64,000 bases of DNA from Nelumbo lutea. Taxonomy: Eukaryota > Streptophyta > Magnoliopsida > Proteales > Nelumbonaceae. Under the pieces are notes generated by a model. That model saw only the letters and a program-made list of their open reading frames with translations, made no database searches and was not told where the DNA came from. Both the position numbers and the translations under genes were made by a program. Location of the stretch: contig JAKGHH010000005.1 of the NCBI GenBank assembly GCA_022828595.1, forward strand, positions 62,615,655 to 62,679,654, given 5' to 3'. Shown here piece by piece: positions 47,852-58,860 of the stretch (within the stretch, counting starts at the first letter, position 1; every line of letters starts with the position of its first letter).

Positions 47852-48000
47852 AAGCGGCAAAAATAGAGATCTAGTTACAACTCAGTTGTTGATATTATAA
47901 TATTTCTTAATCATTAATGACATTAAAAAGTAAGGAAAAAAAAAAAGCATAGCTAGGAAGAAGTTGATGTATATAAAATTATATGAAATAGCTAGGGAAT

Positions 48001-49434
48001 TTAATCGCTCCAACCCAATAAAATTCGCAGATCGTGGATGAAAGCATCAGCGTAAGAAGCTTGCAATCTTTCATCTAACAAAAAGTCCCTCCACTTAGCA
48101 TGATTGGCCTTCACTTGTTTTCCGATAAGGTTGTCTCTGTCCATCACTGAACTTATGACCTTGTACACGCTTTCTCTGGTGAACCATCCATCTTCTTCCC
48201 TTCTTTGAACCTCCACTGCGATCTTCATATCTCTAGCCAAAAATTGAGCCCACCTGATCTGATCAACATTGATGGGAATCAGTACTATCTGGCAAGAGCT
48301 CACAAAAGACTCCCACATGGAGCCATACCCACAGTGGTTCACAAAACACCCCACCGAGGGGTGACTCAGTATCTGCATCTGTGGAAGCCAACCCCCGTGA
48401 ACTACTCCTCTTCCTTGGACCCTCTCCTTGAACCCATCGGGCAATGCCTCCTCTATTGTTGATGCTCCGTGTGGTGGTTTCAGTGCTACTAAGAAGGGTA
48501 GTCCGGTCAGCTCAAACCCCAGAACCAGTTCCTGGAACTGGTCCTTTTGAAGTATGCATTCACTTCCAAAGGCACAAAACACCACCGATCCCTCCTTGAA
48601 GTTGCCGAGCCACTTGGACAAAGGCTCGTCCAATAATCTTGTGTTTGGTTGATCAGCAGCAGCAGGTAGAATTAATGGCCCCGTTAACAAGACTGGTTTT
48701 CCATATTGGGTAGCCATGTAGTCGCAGTAAGGCCCCTCCATCTCTCGGCAAGTCCCAAAGCAGATGGCGTCGGATTCTCCATACGCGATTCTCAACATAT
48801 CGTAGAATGATAACCCATCACCCCTGTCTTGGAAAGCTAATAATGCAGCGCGAGCCTCGTAGCGGCAAATCTGTATAGGGGATGAAGATGATGATGGGTA
48901 GCCCATCGGAGGTTGCATTAGCTCCTCCTCAGTTAATTGTTTGACCCTCACCCCACTGGGTCTGGGCGGCATTCGTTCTGGGACTGCGAGATAGGAGACC
49001 GCTACAGAGTTTATGACGGTGTAACGGATTGATTTGATGCCAAGCTGTCGTGCCAGGGAGGGAAGCCAATGGGCGAAGTCGAAGAAAACCAAGTCAGGTT
49101 TAAGATCACATAGAAGAGCTTCCACATGGTCCTTGGTCAGGTCTAGGGCAGTCATGAGGAGGGGAATCATGGAGCTGCTAGACACATCCGCCGTGGTCTC
49201 TACGGTGGACGGGAGGCCGTCGACGCAGGGGATAGGAATTGTGATGAAGCGGATGAGATGTGGGTAGCGATTCAAGTGCTCCAACTTGGACTGTGTTCTG
49301 GGAGGCAACAAGAAGGAGACTTGGTGGCCTTTCTTTGCTAACCTGTTGGAGAGGTAGAGGAAGGGGATGATGTGGCCAATGGCAAACCAGGGGTACATAG
49401 CCACATGAAATTTGCTTCTATTTGGGTTAGCCAT
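48001..49434 (-). CDS. UDP-glycosyltransferase, UGT79-like (family 1 GT), intact and intronless
   Basis: A cytosolic enzyme that would move a sugar from a UDP-sugar to a small acceptor. UGT79 members typically extend flavonoid or anthocyanin glycosides, forming 2''-O-linked sugars. The acceptor here cannot be read from sequence. From M1 (MANPNRSKFHVAMYPWFAIG) it is 477 residues, the usual length. H21 (IGHIIPF) and D119 (FFDFAHW) sit at the catalytic His and Asp positions. A full 44-residue PSPG box spans about 349-392, from WLPQMQILSHPSVGCF through HCGYGSMWES to PINVDQ; the final Gln fits UDP-glucose preference. HCGYGSMWES is typical of UGT79/91 rather than the common HCGWNS. An in-frame ORF extends 43 codons further upstream (to 49563), but that part is repeat-like sequence shared with 24070-24130, so I take M1 at 49434. 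A broken sister copy lies just downstream. Confidence 0.92.
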   Translation of the reverse strand: MANPNRSKFHVAMYPWFAIGHIIPFLYLSNRLAKKGHQVSFLLPPRTQSKLEHLNRYPHLIRFITIPIPCVDGLPSTVETTADVSSSSMIPLLMTALDLTKDHVEALLCDLKPDLVFFDFAHWLPSLARQLGIKSIRYTVINSVAVSYLAVPERMPPRPSGVRVKQLTEEELMQPPMGYPSSSSSPIQICRYEARAALLAFQDRGDGLSFYDMLRIAYGESDAICFGTCREMEGPYCDYMATQYGKPVLLTGPLILPAAADQPNTRLLDEPLSKWLGNFKEGSVVFCAFGSECILQKDQFQELVLGFELTGLPFLVALKPPHGASTIEEALPDGFKERVQGRGVVHGGWLPQMQILSHPSVGCFVNHCGYGSMWESFVSSCQIVLIPINVDQIRWAQFLARDMKIAVEVQRREEDGWFTRESVYKVISSVMDRDNLIGKQVKANHAKWRDFLLDERLQASYADAFIHDLRILLGWSD

Positions 49435-49725
49435 CACCACTCCGGTAGCTTGTTTCTTAGAGCGAGCAGGTTCAAGAAATGCAATGACGAGATATGATAT
49501 GTATATCCACAAAAAGTTGGAAACCTTTTTCAGCCTAAAGGGAAGGACAAGTTTTTTCATCATAAGAAATCAAGTAGTTTGAAAACTGAGCCTAGGGGGT
49601 GCAAATGGATCATATTTGAGACGTTTCTTATACACATTCTTGATTTTATTATTTGAGACGTTTGGCCCCTTGTAAGTTTCACTTTCATATCTTGTCAAAT
49701 CCCTTATGGTTTTGTTAATGGTTTC
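49435..49725 (-). promoter_or_regulatory. UGT upstream region, made of repeat-derived sequence
   Basis: Positions 49510-49590 match sequence left of the MULE copies (24072-24128 and 44200-44270; AAACCTTTTTCAGCCTAAAG, AGTAGTTTGAAAA). Positions 49656-49722 match sequence to the right of the block-B MULE (45774-45836). It thus resembles the MULE-free arrangement of that flank. No clear TATA box is assigned. A Gypsy element begins at 49726, so less than 300 bp separates the start codon from it. Confidence 0.55.
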
Positions 49726-50473
49726 TGATGATGCCCAAAATAGGCACACTGGTACAGAATTTGTTCACTCCCTCGGATCTAATGATGTGGCTCAGATTAA
49801 GTTCAATTTGTGGCGTGAGTTGAGCTGTTGTGCCGAGCTGTGGGTCCAAGCTAAGAGTTGAAATGGAAGAGAGGTTAGAGTGCTTGGGTAAGTCTTTAAC
49901 TAAGAGGACACTCCGATGCTTAAGTCAGTGAATAGTTCTTCCAGAGAGAATGTGAGAGACAGAGTGAGAGCTTATGTGTGTTTATCTTTTGGAGTGATCC
50001 TAGGGTCTTTTTATAGCTACCTAAGGTTCAAGTACTATTAGATAACGTCTCTGAGCCTTGTAAGGAGCTGTTCCCTATATCCTAGGGTGTACTAGTTAGT
50101 TGTTTGCCAGATCCATGCAGCGGTTACAGGTCGCCTACTAGTTTGGAGGTGGTCAATTCGGTGTACCGTTCTCTGTGTTGCGGTTATAGCGCTTATGCGG
50201 GCATTGTCAGCAGGGCTATTTCAGGTGAGCTAGGGCTGTTAGAGGATCGAGCTTGCCCTAGCTTGGCTGCATATTTGATGCTGACTTTCATGCGTTACTC
50301 CAGCGAGTTGTTCTGATAGATGTTGTGGGCTAAGCTTACTCTAGTTCGTCTTTGTACCGGATGTTGACTGCCACATGTCAAGCCAATGATTTGTTTTGCT
50401 GAGTGGGATGCTACATCACTGATAGCGTCCACGTGTCCATCATCAAGTGGGTTAACCAAAATGCCCCTCATCA
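49726..50473 (-). repeat. 3' LTR of minus-strand Gypsy (748 bp)
   Basis: TGATGATGCCC...CCCTCATCA on the plus strand. Pairs with 58861-59566. A TATA-like TATAAAAAGACCC reads on the minus strand near 50008-50020. Confidence 0.92.
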
Positions 50474-50492
50474 ATAGCCCCCTACTCTCGAG
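50474..50492 (-). other. Polypurine tract of minus-strand Gypsy
   Basis: Minus strand reads GAGAGTAGGGGGCTAT directly before the 3' LTR start TGATGAGGGG. Confidence 0.75.
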
Positions 50493-50959
50493 TCACTATT
50501 TAGCAGACAAAGAGAGTAGAAGTTTTTGGGGCAGTTTGGGTTCACCTAGCTTCTACCTTTAGGTTCGGTTCACTTTCACGGTTGGTCTAGTTCAGCTCGC
50601 CGTTGCTTGGTCTATGCATTCGGTTTAGCTTGTTTGGTTTGGTGAAATTGGTGAGGCTTGCTGTGGTGGGCTTTCAATTTCTAGAAAATGTGTGCTTCTT
50701 TCAATTTTTGTGATTGACGCAAAATGCATGCTTTTTTTCAAATTTTGCGATTGGCGCGTTGACAAATTCGGCACGTGCGTCTACTTGTAGCAATCAATAG
50801 CTTATCAGTTGCAAGCACTGCTGAGATGTGGGAGATGTGCTCTTGTCACATCTCTTTCAAATCTGGGTAGTTAATAATTCTTGTTAGGGGAGCTTTTAAA
50901 TAAGGGGGGCCCTCAAGGTCCCCACTTTGTCTTTGGACTTTTTCGAGTGAGGTGAGGAT

Positions 50960-52790
50960 TTGGAGTTTCCTGTTGAGGCAAGTTGTGTTTTTCTTCTGTC
51001 AAGTCCGATGGTGGTTATTTTCCAAGTCCTTCCCAGTGTCTCTTCCGATGAGTATTTCACTTCCATTATATTGTATAGTTCTGCAGAGATTAGGGTTCAT
51101 TGTAGCAAGTCAAGGGAGGTGTCTAGCTCCTCTGATGAAAATTCTTTCGAGGTTTTCTACGATGGAGCGATGGTAGGTAAAAGGGAGGAGGTTGAGGTTG
51201 TGACAACTTCATTTGGGGGAACTGAGTTGTCAGGGGACGAGGTGGTAGAACTGTGTCATTGATACGAGATCCCAAATGAGAACCAATGGGTAATGCCTGT
51301 TTTTGGTCGTTATCCTTGGGAGCATGGCCCGGAAGGTTTATGTGTATAGAAAGAGTCTTTGGTAGTTGGCCTTCGTTTTTCCCTTCATCCCTTCATCATT
51401 ATCATCCTTGTGCGTTATTTGGTGTCCCTGGGCCAGCTCGCTAGGATGTTGATTGGGTTAATCAGTCTGTTTCATCATTGTGGTTTTCCTTTGAATATTG
51501 AGGCCCTCTCGTCTTTAGTGCATATGAAGCGGGTTTCGGGTCCCTTCCGATTTTATCTCTCCTTTTGTAGTGGAAAGAAAATTTTTAACTTCCTAAATAA
51601 GGTTAGGAATTGGAGGAATCATTTCTTTTTCCTTGAGAAGGCAAGTGATTGGGGCTACAGTACCACTTGGTATAGCTATCCTCAAAATGTTTTTGAGTGC
51701 AAAGATGACAAGCTATGAGTTGCCATTCAGTAGCTCATCCAAGAAAGTGTTAAAATTAAGGATTTTTTGGCATGCTCGTGTAGGCGGACCTGAATTGGAT
51801 AGGTGGATCGGATGTATGGCCACTTATTTCACATTCAGTTCAGGTCGCTTGTTTATTTATTTCTCCCTACTAATCAGGTAATTGATACTTCTTTGCTTCT
51901 TTCATGTATGGCAAGTTTGAAGTTGATGATGTATGTTGATGCTAAGCGGATGTCCTCCCACAGGAAGCGTCGAGCTGAACATAGGCTGTCGAGGGGTGGA
52001 GCTTCTTCTTCTGGGACCCCTCCTATCGTTGACATGGAAGGGGAGGGGGATCCAATGCTTACTAAGTAGGATCCTTTTGATCCTATACGAGAGGCGGGCC
52101 CCCATCTCTTTGATGTCCCTCCTTTTATTCTCAGTATTCCTGATGTGAAGGTGATTGACTGGTCAAGCGATGCTCGGGTGGTGCTTCTGATTGGTAGGGG
52201 CATTCTTCTTCTGACAGATATGCGACGAATCACCGAGATGGATCTTGCAGAGACTGGAGCTCGGATGACCCAATGCATCATCCAAGTGCCTCCCTCCTTT
52301 TTTCTTCTCTCGTTTTTTTAGTGCCTTACTCATATCCTTTCTTTTTATAGGCAAACTCTTACGGTTAGGCTTTGCTGGGTCATGCCTACTCCAGCTAGAA
52401 GGAGTGAGCTAGTCTGTAGACTAGCATAGGTTTGCTTAACGTTGAGGTGCAGAAGATCAAGTTGGACTCAGAAGGGGAGCGTTAGCATTTGCAATGTGAG
52501 CTGTCGAAGGCGAGGTCAAGGTGTTCCCAAAAGGAGTGCCTAGGGGCTAAGCAGGCTTGGGCTGAGGCGGTTGCTTCTTACTTGGAGTCCCCCAAGTATG
52601 AGAACCAGCGAGCAGTAGATGGTATCCCTTCGAGGAGGTTCAGGATGACGCTAGTGGCGAAGAGTAGCCTGTCTCTTAGCTCAGTCGAGGAATTTGTGGT
52701 GGTCTATTGGTGTTTCTTCTTAGCTATTCCATGGGCTTTTATGCTCCTGTTAAGATCTTGGGACTTGTGTGCCCCGTATTGTCCAAACTT
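50960..52790 (+). pseudogene. Antisense ORF of the second Tat-type Gypsy
   Basis: Plus strand, opposite to this element's pol. It opens MEFPVEASCVFLLSSPMVVI at 50960 to a stop at 51262. The next pieces are NENQWVMPVFGRYPWEHGPE, a central domain 51359-51720 (LRFSLHPF, CGFPLNIEALSSLVHMKRVS, FRFYLSFCSGKKIFNFL, WRNHFFFLEKASDWG), and later parts (RRAEHRLSRGGASSSGTPPI, 51950-52010; SKARSRCSQKECLGAKQAWA, 52510-52570). The central domain has the same order of motifs as the antisense ORF at 36993-38886 (LHPF, then a FASILCIK-like, RFYL- and WKxxFFxV-like series), although the sequences are well diverged. It is broken by stops, some perhaps introns. The function is unknown. Confidence 0.7.
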
Positions 52791-52999
52791 ATGAAATCAC
52801 TTTTATTAGACAGCCACTTGGCTTGATTTTGTAGGGGGGAGTTCTGGTTTTCCCCCCTTTTCCTTTCTTCAATTAAGGAGCTTTGTTTCTTCCATCGTTC
52901 TTTTTTCTATGTGACTTAGCTATGCTGTGTTGTTTCGAGCTTGCCAGTTACCTGTTGCCAGTTGAGTTGATTTCTAGCACTGGTGAGTTGTTTGAATCC

Positions 53000-54480
53000 T
53001 TATCTTAGGCATAGTATCGATGTAGATTGTCTATGTTCCATGCACAGGGAACTTTTTTGCCTTCGAGTGTCTTAAGCTCATATGTGTTGCCGCCAAAAAT
53101 TTTGGACTCTATAAGGTCCTTCCCAGTTCGGACCGAGCTTCCCTGCTCCATACTCAGACACCATTATTTTCTTTAGTACTAGGTCGCCGACCCTGAAATT
53201 ACGTTCCTTGGCTTTAGCATTATAGTATTGCACAACAAGCTATTGGTATGTTGCAGTCCAGATGTGAGCAAGTTCTCTAGTTTATTCTAATAGGTCAAGG
53301 TTAGCTCATAGCTCTTCTTCATTTGATTCTTTGGTGTACACTTCAGATTGCAAGGTTGGGACTTCTATTTCTATTGGTATTACAACTTCGGTTCCATAAG
53401 TTAGGTTGAAGGGTGCTTCACTAGTTGCTATTTTAGTAGTGGTTCTGTAGGCCCATAGTACGTTGGGTAGCTCATGCACCCATAGTCCTTTGGCTCAAGA
53501 TAACCAAGCCTTGAGTCCTCGTAGTATTGCTCTGTTGGTGACCTCAGCCTACCCATTAGCTTGGGGATGTGCCACCGACGTGAATCTTTGCTCTATTCCC
53601 ATTTGGTCGCACCAATCTTGAAACTTAATGTCTTCAAAGTGTTTTCCATTGTCGGATATTAACACTCTTGGCAAGCCAAATCTGCACACTACACCTCACC
53701 AAAAAAAATTTTGGACGCTGCGAGCTCTTATTGTCACTAAGAGTTCCATCCACCTAGTGAAGTAATCTACAGTTAACACCAAAAACTTTTTTTGCCCCTT
53801 GAATGGTGGGAAGGGCCCCAATAAATCTATGCCTTATTGTGCAAATAGCCATGGGCTGGTCAAGTATCTTAGGTCGGCAGCAAGTTGATGTAGGATGTTC
53901 GCATGCCATTGGCACTGTCACATCGCTGAACCAGCTCGACTGCATCTGTTTTCATGGTGGGCCAGTAGTATCCTTGTCATAAGGCTTTCTGGGCAAGGGC
54001 CCTGCCCCCTAGGTGCCCTCGACAGAGGCCCTCATGGATCTCGTGTAGAATTTGGTTTGCCTCAACTTGTCTTAGACATCGTAAGTAAGGCATCGTGAAG
54101 GATATCTTGTAGAGGAGCTCGCCTACTATTATGTAGCGGGTTACCTATCACTTTATCTTCCGAGCTGCATTTCCTTCTATTGGTAGCATGCTGTGTTTCA
54201 GGTAATTGTAGAGTGGGTCAATCCAACTTGTCCCAGCAGTAGTAATGTTGGCAACCTCCTCACTTGCTTTTTTTATTGAGGGCTGTAGTAATTATTCTAT
54301 GTAGATGGTTCATTTTGTCAATGCTGTGTTTCAGGTAATTGTAGAGTGGGTCAATCCAACTTGTCCCAGCAGTAGTAATGTTGGCAACCTCCTCACTTGC
54401 TTTTTTTATTGAGGGCTGTAGTAATTATTCTATGTAGATGGTTCATTTTGTCAAGTCAATCGTGCTCACTAATTTGGAGA
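53000..54480 (-). pseudogene. Gypsy integrase pseudogene
   Basis: Minus-strand readings include the zinc-binding and core region (54060-53640) with FTRWMELLVT and LPRVLISDNGKHFEDIKF, QANGxAEVTNRAILRGLKAW near 53540, LWAYRTTTKIATSEAPFNLT near 53430, TEVVIPIEVPT, and the C-terminal FRVGDLVLKKIMVSE and GPNWEGPYRV (53190-53100). A 133-bp tandem duplication (54188-54453) shifts the frame inside its N-terminal part. Confidence 0.8.
54188..54453. repeat. 133-bp tandem duplication inside integrase
   Basis: ATGCTGTGTTTCAGGTAATT begins at 54188 and again at 54321; the copies appear identical. As 133 is not a multiple of three, it breaks the reading frame. Confidence 0.95.
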
Positions 54481-54613
54481 GGGCATCAGCCTACATATTT
54501 TCTAATCTCAAAATTTGTTGAAGATACCATGATTCAAAAATTGGTAGGATTTCTCTAACTTTGGTGAGGTATGCCATCATAGAGGAGTCTTGAACCTCAT
54601 AGTTCACATTTAC

Positions 54614-56906
54614 CTAGTTTATGATGAGTTGTGAGTCACTGCATATCAGCATGTGTTTGGCAACTACTTCCCTTGTTAACTCCAATCCTACCAGCAGAGC
54701 TTCATTATTTGATGCTCGGAATAAAAACCAAAGTGCATATTCCAACTTTGTTCTGCGGGGTCTGTATAGTATTATCCCAGCTTCGCTTCTGCCCCAATGA
54801 GACAAACCATCTATGTGAAGTATCCAGGGCTCCTCATCCCAGCTTGCTATCTCGTGGGGTAGGGGTGCCACACTAGATAGGGTTTCCATTGTTAGCACCA
54901 TCTGCCCGGGCAACGGCGAGCGAGAGGTACACTCGGCGATGAAATCTATCAAGACCTACACTTTGATTGTTGTGTACAGCTCAAATCGGATATCATATTC
55001 ACTAATCTCGATTTCCCATTTGGTGAGTCTTTTCGAGATCTCTAGCTTTAGGATAATTTACTTCAGTGGCTAGTTTGTTAGCACCACTATGGAGTGTGCT
55101 TGGAAGTAGGGTTTCAACTTCTGATCGGCTAACACTAAGGCGAAGGCAAGCTTCTCATTGTTTGGATACCTCATTTTGGTGGCCTGGAGTACTTTGCTAA
55201 CATAGTATACTGGTAATTGTATTTTGTCTACCTTCCTAATAAGGACTGAGCTTACCACTTCATTACTTGCAAATGGGGCGAGCTAAGGTATTGCTTCAAT
55301 TCATCGAAAGCGAGTTGGCACTCCTTGGTCCACTTGAAGTCTTAGTTCTTTTTTATGGCCTTGAAGAAGGGAACACACTTCCCAGCTGATTTGGACATAA
55401 ACCAATTCAAGGGCGCTATTCGTCCTATTAATCTTTGGGTTTCCTTAACTGTCTTGAGTGGTCTCATGTCTAAGATCACTTGGATTTTTTTCAGGTTGGC
55501 TTCTATGCCTTGCTAGCTGATGATGTAGCCCAAGAACTTTCTTGAGGTCACACCGAAAGCACACTTGTTTTGGTTTAACTTTAGGTTGTGTTTTTGCAAA
55601 ACTTCAAATAGAAGATTTAAATAAAAAACCAATTATTTTGAAAATAGAGTCTTTACAACCATATCATCTACATAGCATTCAACTTTATTACCAATTAATT
55701 CTGAAAAAATAAAATTCACTAATCGTTGGTAGGTTGCTCTAGCATTTTTTAAACCAAAAGGCATGACCTTGTAATAGTACAGGCCTATTTCGGTGGTAAA
55801 TGCAGTCTTCTCCCGATCTTCAGGGTCCATCAGGATCTAGTTGTATCTTGAATAGGCGTCCATAAAGTTGAGTAGTTTGAATCCTGAGGTTGCGTCCACC
55901 AAGAGATCGATGTTGGGTAGGGGGAAGATGTCTTTTGGGCAAGCGCGGTTTAGGTCCATAAAGTCTATACACATCTGCCACTTGTCATTTGTTTTTTTCA
56001 CTAAGATTGGGTTTGCCACCCAGCTCGGATACTAGAACTCTTCTAGGAAGTTCGCAACTAACAGCTTCCCCACTTCTTCATTTACTACGTCCCACCTTTC
56101 AAAGGCAAGGTTTATCTTCCTTTGTCGGACTGGTCTAACTATAGGATCCACATTAAGTTTATGAGTTATTAGGTTAGGGTCTATACCAAGCATTTCAACT
56201 ATCGACCAAGACAAAACATCTAAATTTTTTAATAAAAACCTTACCAATTCAGATCATAGAGGATCTTTTAGGTGGGCTCCTATTCGTAGTACTTTTTCAA
56301 GATCAGTTTTGGACTTGTGCTGGTACCGTATCTTTTAGGTGGGCTCCTATTCAGATCATAGAGGATCTTTTATGACTTGTGCTGGTACCGTATCCTCGGT
56401 CAGGTGAGCTCTTTCTTTAGTGTTTTCTGGTGGGGGATCCAGGTCGATGTCGACTATCGTTTTACCCTTAGCTTTCAATGAGGCCATGTGGCATTTTCGA
56501 GATCCTAGCTAATCACCACGTAGCACTCCTACGCTAATGTCTATTGGAAATTTCAGTGCTAGATGGTAGGTGGATACCACAGCTCACAATGCAAGTAGAA
56601 GTGGTCGTCCCAAGATCACATACTACTAAGAAATCATGTTCCAAGCAAACTGTATAAGAGGGGGGAGCCAACTTTAATTGGTAGTCTAATCCTACCAATC
56701 GGGCGAGCTACTTCCCCGCTGAATCCTACTAGTGGTATATCAATGAGATGCAAGTTGGCCTTACTCAGTTCCATTCTCTTAAAGGCCTCAATGAATAAGA
56801 TGTCAGCCAAACTACCTAAATCTACCAAAATCCTTTTTACCTTGAAATCATTGATGAGCAATTTTACCACCAGGGCATCATCATATGAGGGTATTGGATC
56901 CATCAC
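54614..56906 (-). pseudogene. Gypsy protease-RT-RNase H pseudogene
   Basis: Protease at 56906-56634: VKRILVDLGSLADILFIEAF, where the usual DSGSS is changed to DLGSL, so the catalytic loop is altered. RT: KLLVANFLEEF (56050), WVANPILVKKTNDKWQMCID (56019), VMPFGLKNARATYQRLVN, YVDDMVVKT with YVDD at 55663-55674. RNase H: DKIQLPVYYVSKVLQATKMR (55220), HIDGLSHWGRSEAGIILY, RASNNEALLVGLELTREVVA, LICSDSQLIIN (54640-54614). Stops separate the parts. A local scrambled repeat near 56250-56400 (TTTTAGGTGGGCTCCTATTC twice) interrupts the protease-RT spacer. Confidence 0.88.
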
Positions 56907-56929
56907 ATATCATCCTCCGTAAGATAAAT

Positions 56930-58840
56930 GACCTCTTTTATTCGGGGGCATTTGTGGGGTTGGTCATCCTCTTGTTCTAGCTTGCATATTGTGTTTCTCC
57001 CAACGGATGAGGTGCATCCTGCTATAATGGAGCCCCCTATGATTACGCTGATCATTCCCTTAACCTATCTCTCTGGCGCCTGTTGAATCCTCAATTTCAT
57101 TCTTCAAGTTCCAATAGTTCTCAGTGTCGTGCCCATAGTCCTCGTGGAAATGACAATACTTGTTCAAGTTCCTGGTGCTAGGGTCTCCTCTCATCTTGGG
57201 AGGCCATTTTACATAATCATTTAACTGGATATGCATGAAAATCTCCTTCTGGTGAGCATTCAACGGTGTAAATACCCTACTGTATGTTGGAGGTGTTCCT
57301 AGTTGCTGTCCTATTCTTCTGTTTGGCGATGTGATGTTTTGACGCGATGAGCTGCTACACCTTCTCCTGGGGGATCTACTTTTATGAGGTGATTTACTCC
57401 TTCGTTTGGTTCAGTTGGCTTCCTTCTTCATCTGTTGGTTTCCTTTTTCCTATTGTCTCAGTCTCCCTTCCTACTACTTCTTCTGCCCTAATGAATTCAT
57501 GAGCAACTGTGAGGAATCTTTCCATAGTAGTTGGAGGGTGGAGTTCTAGCTCTCATTTTAGCTTTCGGTGCTTAACACCCTTTTTGGCTACTATCGGTTG
57601 TACAGAGGGGTCCAAATCAGGGATCTACAATCTTTCCATGTTGAAGTGTTAGGTGTATTATCTAAATGGTTCATTAGGATTCTAGACTATGTTAAATAAG
57701 CGCATAGCTGACTCTGAATGTGGTGTGCTCGTGATGAATAGGTTGATGAAGAGTCTGGCGAATTGGTCCCAATTTTTTATGGATCCTGGGGCCAATCCCA
57801 AATACCATAACCAAGCTTCTTCTTTAAAGGTGGTGAGGAATGCTATGCACATGCTGGCGTCATTATCTCCATGAAGGAGCATTAGAGCTTGAAAACTATA
57901 ACATGTTCCACTCAGTTTGATTTCCTTCGGTAAGATTCCAAGGTAGGTGCCCGGAAGTTTCTAGGGCATGGAGCTCTAAAGATTTCCAGTGCAAGAAGGG
58001 TTTCCCTAGTAAATCCTGGTTGTTCAAATAAGGTGATCATTCTCCCTGTTGTTGCGCTACCTTCTCCTAGTCAAGCTTCACCCCTTGCCCGATCGAGTTG
58101 TATCTTTCTTCTTGCAAGATGCATTATTTTCTTTCTTCTGGTGCCTTTGGCAGAGCTCACCACATTAGATTCAGTGGGGGCCTCTGCATGGCTTTCCGTT
58201 GGTCCTTGTTCATTCGGGGCCATAGTGTCTTCTTTGTTTGGAGTGTGGATTTAGCTATGCACTCATGATTGGGGTAAACCTTCTTGATTCAGATGGTCGG
58301 ATTGTGGGGGCTGTTGGTTGTTATGAGGCTAACTGTCCCTAGGTGCTGGTAGTCCAAACATTGCTAGGTGTTGCGATGTCTGTAATGAGAAGAAACCCTT
58401 TGTTGATGTTTGTAATTCTGTTTGCTGAGATTGTTGGTAAGATAGCTAGGACTGCTGATGGAGCCGCTGTTGAGGCTGTTGTTGATGTGGCTACTACTGG
58501 CGTGGTTGATGTTGGGATGGCTGCTGTTGTTGTTTAGTGATAAATGCGAACCGGTTCTCCCATGATCGCATTTGTTCAATCATGGTATTGACACACCATA
58601 CCAAGTCATTAAACTATCGTACATCACTACTATAGGAGGTGCTGCCGGTTCCTCAGATGAGAGGTTTTATTCACATTTTTCGCTTATGGCAATGGAACAT
58701 CGATTTGACCAAAGGTGATGGTTGGGATCTGGCCATTGATGTTGATGGTGGAAGGATTTCTTGAAAGTGCCATTTAGAAGGTTCTTTTTCTGAAGTAAGA
58801 GATGGTAAAATAAGAGGGAACACTAGCTTTTTCGCTGCAT
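56930..58840 (-). pseudogene. Gypsy gag pseudogene
   Basis: Starts downstream of the primer site (around 58820). It has an Asn/Ser/Gln-rich part (58579-58364), then the gag core near 57882-57682 (MCIAFLTTFKEEAWLWYLGL, WDQFARLFINLFITS). A zinc-binding motif CHFHEDYGHDTENY lies near 57160-57110, where the last Cys is Tyr. Stops and frame changes are numerous. Confidence 0.8.
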
Positions 58841-58841
58841 T

Positions 58842-58860
58842 TCCCATAAATGGCGCCAAT
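58842..58860 (-). other. Primer-binding site of minus-strand Gypsy
   Basis: Minus-strand reading after the LTR end is ATTGGCGCCATTTATGGG, of the TTGGCGCC type found in plant Gypsy elements. Confidence 0.75.

Noticed and set aside
48205..49267. Plus-strand ORFs over the UGT gene
   Set aside because: Shadows of the minus-strand UGT coding sequence.
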